NCBI GenBank assembly: GCA_039028895.1
Contig: JBCCHF010000023.1
Coordinates: 36,095 to 100,094, forward strand
Length of the DNA stretch: 64,000 nt
Direction of reading: 5' to 3'
From: JAHDCJ01 sp039028895
GTDB taxonomy: Bacteria; Bacteroidota; Bacteroidia; Chitinophagales; Saprospiraceae
The stretch's first letter is position 1; each line of letters starts with the position of its first letter. Under the pieces are notes generated by a model, which saw only the letters and a list, made by a program, of their open reading frames with translations, had not been told where the DNA came from and did not search any database. The translations under genes and the position numbers were made by a program. This document shows positions 8,457-17,368 of the stretch, in pieces.

Positions 8457-11303
8457 ATGAAGTTGTTAAAGTACCTCTGTTCGATTATCCCGCTCCTACT
8501 GACCCTCTTTTTTTATAATGCTTGTCGCGACGTTGGTGTTCAACAAGCCAGGCATTTTAATGCCCCATTCCGAAATTTAGCTACCGAAAAAGTCGATTCC
8601 CTTTTATCTGACCTCAGCCTACATGAAAAGGTAGGCCAACTTTGCCTGGTTTCCAATAAGAGTATTGGGCCGGATCAACTCAGGGAATTAACCGCATTAA
8701 TTAAACCGGCAGGTGTAATTAGCACACACTCCAACGGTCGCAATTTTATCTCGAATTTCTACAATTTGGATACCCTCGGAAATATTCCAATGTTATGTGT
8801 GAATGAGGCTGATCAGATAATTTCACAGCATGCTGACTTCCCTGAACCTATTAGCCTTAAGGCTGTCAGGTCTGATTCGATTATCAATTTTGTAAAAAGC
8901 TGGCAAGCAAAAAAGCTTTCGGAACTAGGATTTCAATTCGACATTAGTACCAACCTCACTTTTCGCCAGGTAGCTGACCTGAACGGAGGTTCAGCCTACT
9001 CCACAAATCCGGAATTACATTTTGACAGAAACCAAGCTTTCCTCGTTGAATTGAAATCCAGGCGTATCCTTACAGGGGCCAAACATCTATCTTATCTCCC
9101 ACAAACTCTCCCTGACACTGTTAACGCCGTTGATTCGTTAAATATGTATTTTCGGAAAGCAGCTTTGGCAGGATGCCCGGCACTTTTTGTTGATCCGTAT
9201 TTATTTCAGAATTTCCCGATGTTTCCGGTCGACTCCCTTGAAGGCTACCTGCTGACTCGGTTAAGTTTTGACGGATTATTATTAACCGATGTCCCGGAAT
9301 CGAAAAGACAATCAGACGAGTTTTTTAGAACCATGTTAAAGGCAGGCATTGATCTTTTCATACTCGAATCAAAACCCGAAACCTCATTTAACACCTTACT
9401 TACCATTTTTGAATCAGAAACCTCAAAATCAGTTGATAAAAAAGTCCAAAAGATATTAATGGCCAAATCATGGGTCGGCCTTTTGGATGATATGGTAATG
9501 CAACAGTCAAGCTCTGCTCAAATTTCAAAAAATGAAGAGCGGTGGCTAATGCATTTCTTGTACGAACAATCTATGACTTTGGTTAGGGATTCTCAGGCAT
9601 ACCTTCCAGTTAAGAATGCAGACCTTGGATCAACTTACCTGGTAACCGTCGGTGAGCAAAAACCGCAAGATTTCATCAATACTTCATGGAAGTATTCATC
9701 ACCTTCAACACAGCACTTTTCAGCTGAGGGGTCAGGCTCGATCATAAACCTGAATACCAAAAAGCTAAGGCGATACGGGACTGTGGTCATCGCCCTCAAT
9801 GATTTTCAGATCGACACAAGTGTCAACTCTGCTTTCATTGATGCCTGTAAAACCTTACAGGGAAAGACTAAAGTTGTGGTAGTCAATTTCAAGAACCCCG
9901 GCAACCTTCGATATTTTGGTACCAAAACAGCATTCCTGCAAGTTTATGAATCTAATGCCCTGTTGGAAACCTTAACCGCTCAGGTCATTTTTGGTGGGAT
10001 ACCTGCTCATGGTCAAAGTCCTGTTGACGTTTTTCCACTTTGTAGCGCTGGTGATGGCATCCAATCTTCAAAGTCCAGTCGGCTCAAGTACACCATTCCG
10101 GAAGATGTGGGCATTTTGCCTGAAAAATTAAAAATGGTAGACACCCTTGTATTTGAGGCTATCAATTCAAATTCTATCCCCGGGTGCCAGGTTCTTTTGG
10201 CAAAAGAAGGAAAAGTCTTTTATCATAAATCATTTGGATATCACACTTACCAGAAAAGGAGAAAGGTCAAGTCTTCTGATCTTTATGACCTGGCCTCAAT
10301 TACCAAGGTGGCTTCCACCTCAGTGGCAGCAATGCAGCTTTTCGACAAAGGAGGATTCAAACTCAATGATTCCTTATACCAACACATTCCTCAATCGGCT
10401 GAAACCCCTATTGGAGATATCAAGATCAAAAATTTATTTATCCACGAGTCAGGATTGCAAGCCAATATGCCAATCCTACCATTTATCGTTTATATCGACA
10501 GTACCACCGGCCGTTATGACAAATATTTTTGTTGGGATGATCAACAATATTTCAAGATCAAGATTGCGGAAGACTTCTACATGGGAGATGATTATATAGA
10601 TTCTATGTGGACTGCGATTTATGATTTACCTGTGGAACCATCGATGGGCTACCAATACAGTGATGTCAATTTTAACATCCTTCAGTATCTCATTGAAGCG
10701 TCAGTTGATAAGCCAATCAATGAATTTGTGAATCAGCAAATCTACGCACCACTGGGTTTGCGAAAGATCACCTACAACCCACTGGATGAATTCAAACCAG
10801 AACAGATCGTTCCAACCGAGGAAGATGAATACTGGCGGATGCAATTGGTGCATGGGTTTGTCCATGATGAATCAGCCGCATTACTAGGTGGTGTGGCGGG
10901 AAATGCTGGCCTTTTTTCAAATGCCTATGATTTAGCTATTCTGTTCCAAATGCTCTTAAATGAGGGCACCTATGGTGGACAACGCTTTATCAGCAAAAAC
11001 ACAGTTGAACTCTTCACCAAGCCTTCTCATGGCAATCATCGTGGACTTGGGTTCGATTGCCAATCAGATAAAGGTGCTACAGCCTGCTCTGCCCTAGCCT
11101 CTGAAGCAACCTTCGGTCACACAGGTTTTACAGGAACAGCCGTTTGGGCAGACCCTGAATCCGATTTACTGTTCGTCTTTTTGTCCAACCGGGTCCATCC
11201 TACAAGAAAAAACAAAGGCCTGTATACCCGTCAGATCAGGGAAAGGATCCATCATATCGCCTATCAGGCGATGGGCACTTTTGACATGGAATTGAACAAA
11301 TAA
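8457..11303 (+). CDS. Exported GH3-like / serine hydrolase (beta-lactamase family) fusion
   Basis: A 948-residue exported protein. After a hydrophobic signal (residues 1-22, with Cys23 as a possible but non-canonical lipidation site) comes a GH3 N-terminal domain (about 40-345), a GH3 C-terminal-like domain (about 370-525) and a class C beta-lactamase/esterase domain (about 555-940). The second enzyme looks intact: SITK (Ser614, Lys617), YSD at 734-736 and FGHTG later. The GH3 half keeps FDGLLLTD (Asp278) but the loop that reads KHFPGHGxTxxDSH in NagZ-type enzymes is KHLSYLPQTLP...VDSL here, so the catalytic His is Leu228. Such fusions are common in Bacteroidota and are thought to act on cell-wall or amino-sugar substrates. 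It is a single-gene unit. Confidence 0.88.
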   Translation: MKLLKYLCSIIPLLLTLFFYNACRDVGVQQARHFNAPFRNLATEKVDSLLSDLSLHEKVGQLCLVSNKSIGPDQLRELTALIKPAGVISTHSNGRNFISNFYNLDTLGNIPMLCVNEADQIISQHADFPEPISLKAVRSDSIINFVKSWQAKKLSELGFQFDISTNLTFRQVADLNGGSAYSTNPELHFDRNQAFLVELKSRRILTGAKHLSYLPQTLPDTVNAVDSLNMYFRKAALAGCPALFVDPYLFQNFPMFPVDSLEGYLLTRLSFDGLLLTDVPESKRQSDEFFRTMLKAGIDLFILESKPETSFNTLLTIFESETSKSVDKKVQKILMAKSWVGLLDDMVMQQSSSAQISKNEERWLMHFLYEQSMTLVRDSQAYLPVKNADLGSTYLVTVGEQKPQDFINTSWKYSSPSTQHFSAEGSGSIINLNTKKLRRYGTVVIALNDFQIDTSVNSAFIDACKTLQGKTKVVVVNFKNPGNLRYFGTKTAFLQVYESNALLETLTAQVIFGGIPAHGQSPVDVFPLCSAGDGIQSSKSSRLKYTIPEDVGILPEKLKMVDTLVFEAINSNSIPGCQVLLAKEGKVFYHKSFGYHTYQKRRKVKSSDLYDLASITKVASTSVAAMQLFDKGGFKLNDSLYQHIPQSAETPIGDIKIKNLFIHESGLQANMPILPFIVYIDSTTGRYDKYFCWDDQQYFKIKIAEDFYMGDDYIDSMWTAIYDLPVEPSMGYQYSDVNFNILQYLIEASVDKPINEFVNQQIYAPLGLRKITYNPLDEFKPEQIVPTEEDEYWRMQLVHGFVHDESAALLGGVAGNAGLFSNAYDLAILFQMLLNEGTYGGQRFISKNTVELFTKPSHGNHRGLGFDCQSDKGATACSALASEATFGHTGFTGTAVWADPESDLLFVFLSNRVHPTRKNKGLYTRQIRERIHHIAYQAMGTFDMELNK

Positions 11304-11399
11304 TTTAATTCTGGCCTTATTGTTTCATGAAGAAAATCGGAAAAGCTTCATTTCCGAAAGGAAAATATACCAATCTGAATTATCAAAACGTTAATCACG

Positions 11400-11430
11400 T
11401 TGACGGGAGGCTTAATGATTTGTATCTTTC
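11400..11430 (+). promoter_or_regulatory. Candidate promoter of the six-repeat protein gene
   Basis: TTG at 11400-11402, a 20-base spacer and TATCTTTC at 11423-11430 fit the Bacteroidota -33/-7 pattern except for the last base. This would place the transcript start about 14 bases before the ATG at 11451 and suggests the gene is transcribed on its own. Confidence 0.45.
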
Positions 11431-11450
11431 CGTTTTGACTTTCATCAGTT

Positions 11451-14411
11451 ATGCAAAGGAAAATAACCCATTTGCCGGAGACTTATGTTTTTGACATTGA
11501 TTTCTCGATAGCAGCGATCGTAGAGGTGATGCGGGAAGTGGCTTTGCACTATTTGGACGATCAAGAGTATACGATTGATCTGACTACCGTTCAAGGCGAT
11601 TATCATTACGATGTATCATTTGATGAACTCACCAATTTGATGCATCAGTACAAAGAGATCGTGAATAGCGTCACTTTAAGCGAATTGGCTGATAATAATG
11701 TCGGCAGTCAAAAGTCGGTCGTACTTTATCTCAACAACACTCCTGGCAATCATGATATCAGCGTAACGGTAACTTCCAATTCGCTAGAGGTCAATGAGAT
11801 GATGGCAGCTTTTATCGTCCAAAAGATTGAAGAACAACGGGAAGAACACAAAGCAAATACTGCAGCAAGACTCAACGACTCTTTCCTTTTTAATGAAGAT
11901 ACCCCTGCCAACGATATTGTTATTTTTTTCAAAGAGGTCTCAAAAAAATTCCTTGATGACACCCCTTTCGAGTTTGATGTCGTCACTACGAAGGATGCCA
12001 TTTTTAATCTTTCTCAAAAGGAATTATCTAAAATCAAAAACATAATCCGGAAAAAGGATCACCACATCATTTCTGCTTATAAGGCTTCTCCTAAAGGAAG
12101 TTTCCTTGAAATCTCTCTTTTTTTCGAACAACATTCTCCAGGGTTCTGTTACTTCTCGGTTGCTTCTGGTCAAGAGGCTACTAATGAGTCGTTAAAAGCA
12201 TTGATCATACAAAAGCTTGAGCTGTCAAAAAAGCAAATGCTTCAGCATAAAAAGCAATTGATCAACAGGCCCCAACTTCAAGGTATTTTGAAAGTTGACA
12301 ATCGCTTAAAAGCTGACCAGGTAGTAGATTCCATTGAGGAAATATCAAGACAATTTATGAGTCCTGAGTTACTGGATCTCCGGTTTTTGACACCTACCAA
12401 ATCGCTTTATTGTTACGCTGAAAATCAGTGTGATGACCTCCGTGCACTATTCAGAAAGAATAAGGAAGGCATGTTATTCGCCACAAAGTCGAATGACAGG
12501 GGTCATGTGATCACTCTTAATATGCAGTTCCGCGACCTTAACGAGATTTCGGCCTACTATTACATCCTGATGCGCAGCAACAAAGAGAATGAAACCGTAA
12601 GAGATTTCATAATTGGGGTTTTAGGGGAAAGAGATGAAGAGACTTCTGACCTTCAAATCATAGTAAAACCTCAACTTCAAGATGCCTTTTCATTTGATCG
12701 GGGTATGAGAGCGGAGGAAGTAATTACGTTCCTTCATGAATTGTCTTCCAGCTTTCTGACTGAAGAAATCATTACTGTAAGGCTTACTACCATCGATGGT
12801 GAAAAACATTATTTCTATGATGAGGAATATCATGATCTGAATGTCTTTTTCGAGCAGGATATTCACGATTTGATCTATGTAAATCTCAAAGAAAACGGAG
12901 GCCGAAGCATTAGCGTACACCTCCAGTTCAAAAGTACGGTGGCTGGCACCAATGGCTATTTTTCCATTGTCATGAATGACGATGAACAGAATGAGAGAGT
13001 CATGGATTTCATTCTTTCAAATCTCAAATCTGTCCCGACTTTGAGTTCCAGAAAAGCCAAGACCAAGGCAGTCAGTAAGATACCCCACGACCTCGACACA
13101 CTTGAAGGTACGTTTCGATTTAATCAGTTTCTTGAGAATTATGAATTGATGGATTTCTTCCATGACCTGACCAGCCTGTTTTTGCCAAAAACAAAAATGA
13201 CGATCAGGGTGATGACCAGAAATCGAGAGGAATATTTCTTCATGGATGATGAAACGAATCGCCTTCAACACCTATTGCAAACAAAAGACATTGATTATCT
13301 CTACATCCAAAAAGGTATAATGGATGTGCAGAAGCTGAGTCTTTATCTTCAGTTTGGCGAGGATAATGATCAATCTGGCTATTTTTCTATCAGGACTGGC
13401 TCCGATGAAGGTAATTTACGGGTTAAGGACTTAATTCTTGGTAAACTCGAAGCCTTTAAACTAAACATTAACCACGATGAAGGCACTTCCTTGAAGGGGA
13501 ATTTCACCTTTCCGGAAACGGTAAATGCTGATCGCATCATAGCCTTTATGAATGCACTTGTTCGCAAATTCCTCTCTGGCGAACGGTTTATAAAAAACAA
13601 GCGATTCAATTTCAACATTCGCAACTTCGATGGTAGCACCCATGTCAATTTAGACTATAATGGTTTCAGATCAGTGTTTATAAGGGAAAAACCGTTGATC
13701 CATATCCTGAGTTGTTCTTCTATCACCCAAAGTGGGAAATATATTGAACTGGCATTTCTCTTTGAAGACAATAAACAAAAAGAAAATGGCCACTTTACCG
13801 TTCACTGTGGAGATGAGGCACAAAACCTGAAAGTAAGGGATTATATTTTTGAAAGTTTTGATAACGCCTTACCTGATCAACCTGCGACAGGCCAAAAAGA
13901 GGAAGTACCTATGGAAGGTCCTGCTAAAGATCCTGCTTCAGAAGAACAAGAGGCAGCACTTGCTTTTTTCGCTCCCGAAACTGGAGATCAGTCCATACAG
14001 GAAGTTTCAATTGAAGAAGAGGTTCAACCTAAGGCCAAACAGGTTTTTCTTTCGCTGGGTGAGAAAGCCGAAGCCGAAAGCCTTGTAAAAGACCTGGTGA
14101 CTAAGACATTAGACGGACTTGACATCAAGTGGGTCATGCCCAAAGGGTTGGACGGCTTTAAGGTACTGGACGAAATCCTTTATGCAATGGACAAGTCTGA
14201 CATTTTCATTGTAGATATTTCTTCAAGTGCGCCTTCTATCTGGTATGAATTAGGCTTAGCGCATGCACAGGAAAAGAAAATAATTATCCTTACGGAAAAT
14301 GCAGAGGCCCTGCCATTCGATTTCAAACGGTTTGATCATATCATTTACGCCAAAACCAAAAAAGGGCTTGAGCGTCTTGGAAAGGAACTGGCAGTCTACC
14401 TTCGGGGATGA
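11451..14411 (+). CDS. Six-repeat protein with C-terminal TIR/nucleoside deoxyribosyltransferase-like domain
   Basis: A 986-residue cytoplasmic protein with no signal or membrane segment. Six diverged copies of one unit fill residues 10-804 (about 10-130, 142-260, 277-392, 408-527, 552-668, 682-804). Each opens with an F-D/N-x(6)-I/V-x2-F-x3-E/L-x5-FL helix, has a beta-rich middle with variants of LTTxDG...Y, and closes with variants of GYFSI...GSDExNxRVxDFILxxLE. An acidic linker (805-860) leads to a Rossmann-like domain (864-986) with MDKSDIFIVDISSSAPS (913-929) and WYELGLAHA (931-939; Glu933 the likely catalytic acid), as in TIR-like and nucleoside 2-deoxyribosyltransferase-like enzymes of defence proteins. 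I do not recognise the repeat. NAD or nucleotide cleavage after the repeats sense something is inference. Confidence 0.8.
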   Translation: MQRKITHLPETYVFDIDFSIAAIVEVMREVALHYLDDQEYTIDLTTVQGDYHYDVSFDELTNLMHQYKEIVNSVTLSELADNNVGSQKSVVLYLNNTPGNHDISVTVTSNSLEVNEMMAAFIVQKIEEQREEHKANTAARLNDSFLFNEDTPANDIVIFFKEVSKKFLDDTPFEFDVVTTKDAIFNLSQKELSKIKNIIRKKDHHIISAYKASPKGSFLEISLFFEQHSPGFCYFSVASGQEATNESLKALIIQKLELSKKQMLQHKKQLINRPQLQGILKVDNRLKADQVVDSIEEISRQFMSPELLDLRFLTPTKSLYCYAENQCDDLRALFRKNKEGMLFATKSNDRGHVITLNMQFRDLNEISAYYYILMRSNKENETVRDFIIGVLGERDEETSDLQIIVKPQLQDAFSFDRGMRAEEVITFLHELSSSFLTEEIITVRLTTIDGEKHYFYDEEYHDLNVFFEQDIHDLIYVNLKENGGRSISVHLQFKSTVAGTNGYFSIVMNDDEQNERVMDFILSNLKSVPTLSSRKAKTKAVSKIPHDLDTLEGTFRFNQFLENYELMDFFHDLTSLFLPKTKMTIRVMTRNREEYFFMDDETNRLQHLLQTKDIDYLYIQKGIMDVQKLSLYLQFGEDNDQSGYFSIRTGSDEGNLRVKDLILGKLEAFKLNINHDEGTSLKGNFTFPETVNADRIIAFMNALVRKFLSGERFIKNKRFNFNIRNFDGSTHVNLDYNGFRSVFIREKPLIHILSCSSITQSGKYIELAFLFEDNKQKENGHFTVHCGDEAQNLKVRDYIFESFDNALPDQPATGQKEEVPMEGPAKDPASEEQEAALAFFAPETGDQSIQEVSIEEEVQPKAKQVFLSLGEKAEAESLVKDLVTKTLDGLDIKWVMPKGLDGFKVLDEILYAMDKSDIFIVDISSSAPSIWYELGLAHAQEKKIIILTENAEALPFDFKRFDHIIYAKTKKGLERLGKELAVYLRG

Positions 14412-14453
14412 TCTTGATTTACGCAAAGGTGTAAAATGGTGCAAAAAACCACC

Positions 14454-16238
14454 TTACTGCGGCTCCCCTATAGTTTTATTCCAGGTTTTGAAGAGCGTAT
14501 AACCTGAAGCGATTGTAATCACCAATCCAATAATCGCGAAGGTCATTTGCCCATATAAGATGTAACCCATGGTGAAAAGCGCGCCGTACACCATGAAAAT
14601 ACCACAGAACATGGCCAACAACTCAGAAGGCAGCTTACCTGTGGTTACATCCGATTTTGAAATAGCTTCCTGTTCGATACCCTTTTCTATCACTGGTCTC
14701 CAACCGTAACTATGAGGTTTGATCATTTTGTAGAAACTGATCAGCGTCTTTTCGTCATCTGGGGAGGTCATGAATGTAACAGCTACCCACCCAATTGTAG
14801 TGACAAGTACCCCAAGAATGAGTTCGTAGTGACCTGGCAAAGCTTCGGGAATACCAAATTTGAAGAAAATAGCTACGAGGAAGCTGATTACAAGTGCTGA
14901 TATCTCTGAATAGGCATTGATTCGCCACCAAAACCACCTTAGAATAAACAAAAGTCCTGTACCCGCACCCATCAAAACGATGATGTCAAATGCTTTCTTG
15001 GCATTTTCAAGGTAAAGCGCAACGATCGCTGCAATCACCATTAAGATTAACGTCGAGATTCTGCCAATCCAGACCAACTCCTTCTCAGAAGCCTCAGTGT
15101 TGACAAACTGCTTGTAAAAATCATTGGCAATATAGGAGGCGCCCCAGTTCAGATGCGTAGAAATAGTAGACATGAACGCTGCGATTAACGAGGCTATCAC
15201 CAATCCTAATAAGCCCGCGGGCAGGTAAGTGAGCATTGCAGAATAGGCCAAATCGTGCTTGATGAAAGTCTTATCGACTTCAGGGAAAGCAACAGCCAAA
15301 GACTGAAGATCAGGGAAAATGACCAATGAACAAAGTGCGATAATGATCCATGGCCATGGCCTTAATGCATAGTGGGCAATATTGAATAAAAGTGTAGCGC
15401 CTATGGCGTTCTTTTCGTCTTTTGCGGCAAGCATGCGTTGTGCTACATATCCGCCACCACCAGGCTCAGCCCCCGGGTAATAGGCAGCCCACCATTGCAC
15501 CGCAATGGGTATGATAAGCAGAGAAAACAAAATTTCGTTATTACTGACATCCGGGAAAAATGCCATTTTGTCAATTACATTTTCATGGGCCAGCAAATTA
15601 TCCAATCCACCAATCTCCGGTAGATTCAGCAGGTAAATAGCTGCCCAGATGGTCCCTATCATCGCCATCAAAAACTGGAAAAAATCAGTCAATATAATTC
15701 CTTTAAGTCCTCCGATAGCTGAATAAGCTACCGTAACAATAGACGAGATCAGCAATACCTGTATCGGGGTCAGACCAAGTAAAACCGCCCCTATCTTAAT
15801 GGCGGCGAGACATACAGCTGCCATTACAAGAATATTGAATAATACCCCAAGGTATAAAGCCCTGAAGCCTCTGAGAAAATTGGCCGCCTTTCCGCTATAG
15901 CGTAATTCGTAAAATTCGAGGTCCGTTAAAACGCCTGATCGACGCCATAACTTAGCATAGATAAATACTGTCAACATTCCTGTGATTAGGAAAGCCCACC
16001 AGACCCAGTTGCCAGCTACGCCGTCTTTACGTACGATGTCAGTTACCAGGTTGGGTGTGTCCGCTGAAAACGTGGTTGCTACCATCGATATACCGAGTAA
16101 CCACCAGGGCATATTCCTTCCGGAAAGGAAAAAGTCTGAAGAACTTTTACCGGACTGCCTGGCCACTATCAATCCGATAGCCAGCGAAAGCACAAAGAAA
16201 GCGATGATAAGTGTCCAGTCGAGGGTAGCGAGTTGCAT
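14454..16238 (-). CDS. Sodium:solute symporter (SSS family), probable amino-sugar importer
   Basis: A 594-residue protein with about 13-14 membrane segments and the SSS-family opening (DWTLIIAFFVLSLAIGLIVARQSG...FFLSGRNMPWWLLG). The conserved ATTFSADTPNLVTDIVR near residues 54-70 is typical of the sugar-type members found beside glycoside hydrolases in Bacteroidota. It is third in an operon after the GH20 hexosaminidase and the NagX-like acetyltransferase (10-base gap), so uptake of GlcNAc or chitobiose-type products is the likely job; substrate is inferred from neighbours only. It ends 42 bases from the convergent six-repeat gene. Confidence 0.85.
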   Translation of the reverse strand: MQLATLDWTLIIAFFVLSLAIGLIVARQSGKSSSDFFLSGRNMPWWLLGISMVATTFSADTPNLVTDIVRKDGVAGNWVWWAFLITGMLTVFIYAKLWRRSGVLTDLEFYELRYSGKAANFLRGFRALYLGVLFNILVMAAVCLAAIKIGAVLLGLTPIQVLLISSIVTVAYSAIGGLKGIILTDFFQFLMAMIGTIWAAIYLLNLPEIGGLDNLLAHENVIDKMAFFPDVSNNEILFSLLIIPIAVQWWAAYYPGAEPGGGGYVAQRMLAAKDEKNAIGATLLFNIAHYALRPWPWIIIALCSLVIFPDLQSLAVAFPEVDKTFIKHDLAYSAMLTYLPAGLLGLVIASLIAAFMSTISTHLNWGASYIANDFYKQFVNTEASEKELVWIGRISTLILMVIAAIVALYLENAKKAFDIIVLMGAGTGLLFILRWFWWRINAYSEISALVISFLVAIFFKFGIPEALPGHYELILGVLVTTIGWVAVTFMTSPDDEKTLISFYKMIKPHSYGWRPVIEKGIEQEAISKSDVTTGKLPSELLAMFCGIFMVYGALFTMGYILYGQMTFAIIGLVITIASGYTLFKTWNKTIGEPQ

Positions 16239-16248
16239 GGTTTTTTGT

Positions 16249-17364
16249 TTAGACTTTAATGAAAATACGTTTTTTATACAGGATTAGAAGAATAATCCAA
16301 AATATCACAATATGCGTTACCGCGAAAAGCAATGAGCCATTCATATTTCCTGCTATAGGCACCATTATTTTTTGGTAGATACCGGTGTAGGCATCTATTT
16401 TCGATCCATTAGCTCCGATAACCTGAATGGTCCAGAGCGTTTTTACCCAAAGTTCCGAAAGTATATAGGCGAATAAAGAGTTCATTCCGAAAACGAGTAA
16501 TGGGAAAGCCCAGCCTTGCTTATTTTTGATGTCAATCACCCAAACAAATATCCCAAGGATAAAAATGGCAATACCAGTAGTGTAAATGACATAGGAGCTT
16601 GTCCACAACGACTTGCTCAAGGGAAAAACAAAGCTCCACGTATACCCAATGAACAGGCTAATAACACCAATAACAGCCATTCGTATCATTAGCTGATCGC
16701 GTGGTGTTTTATCGATCATTTGACCAACAAGGAAACCCAGGACGACCGAGATTATTGAAGGCAATGTACTTAACAAGCCCTCAGGATCGAAAGGTATTCC
16801 CAATCCTTGCCATAGATGATTGGCACCAAAGACAAAGACATCAACTTTGCGAACCAGGTTATTTTCAAGAGAATAAGGGTCTGGTCCTCCGAAAAACCAG
16901 AGCAATACCCAATAGGTCAAAAGGATAATGGCACTAAAAATGAGTAGCGGTCTGGTTCTTTTGAAGTAAAGACAAACAATAGCCCCTAATGCAAAGGCAA
17001 TTCCGATACGTTGTAAAACGCCCATTGGGCGAAAGGTGTCAAAATCAATATTATAAAATGGAAATGCCCTGATAAATAAACCACAGGCAAAAATCAAAGC
17101 CGCTCTACTGATAACTCTTTTTACCACAGGGCCACTCAGTTCATAATTCACCTTTTTGAAGGAAAACCACATGGCAACCCCAACGATGAACAGAAAAAAT
17201 GGAAACACCAGATCCGTTGGGGTACACCCAAACCATGGCGCATGCTGCAGTGGTGGATAAACATAACTCCAACTCCCGGGAATATTGACCAGAATCATTC
17301 CTGCAATCGTAAAACCCCGAAAGGCATCAAGTGATACCAGCCGCTTTTCTTTGCCGTGGCTCAT
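16249..17364 (-). CDS. nagX: NagX-like transmembrane N-acetyltransferase (DUF5009/HGSNAT family)
   Basis: A 371-residue membrane protein with about 10 segments and the family opening RLVSLDAFRGFTIAGMILVN, a conserved His/Asp-bearing loop (TPTDLVFPFFLFIVGVAMWFS) and similarity to heparan-alpha-glucosaminide N-acetyltransferase. Relatives in Bacteroidota and Shewanella sit in GlcNAc/chitin operons and are called NagX. It may re-acetylate glucosamine residues at the membrane. I start it at the ATG at 17362-17364 (MSHGKEKR) because the upstream alternative is TTG; this leaves a 4-base gap from the GH20 stop. The sodium symporter follows 10 bases after its stop. Confidence 0.82.
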   Translation of the reverse strand: MSHGKEKRLVSLDAFRGFTIAGMILVNIPGSWSYVYPPLQHAPWFGCTPTDLVFPFFLFIVGVAMWFSFKKVNYELSGPVVKRVISRAALIFACGLFIRAFPFYNIDFDTFRPMGVLQRIGIAFALGAIVCLYFKRTRPLLIFSAIILLTYWVLLWFFGGPDPYSLENNLVRKVDVFVFGANHLWQGLGIPFDPEGLLSTLPSIISVVLGFLVGQMIDKTPRDQLMIRMAVIGVISLFIGYTWSFVFPLSKSLWTSSYVIYTTGIAIFILGIFVWVIDIKNKQGWAFPLLVFGMNSLFAYILSELWVKTLWTIQVIGANGSKIDAYTGIYQKIMVPIAGNMNGSLLFAVTHIVIFWIILLILYKKRIFIKV

Positions 17365-17368
17365 AGGG

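Noticed and set aside
11327..11500. Short rightward frame (about 56 codons) starting just after the GH3/serine hydrolase gene
   Set aside because: It runs through the candidate promoter and into the start of the six-repeat gene in another frame and shows no protein-like features.
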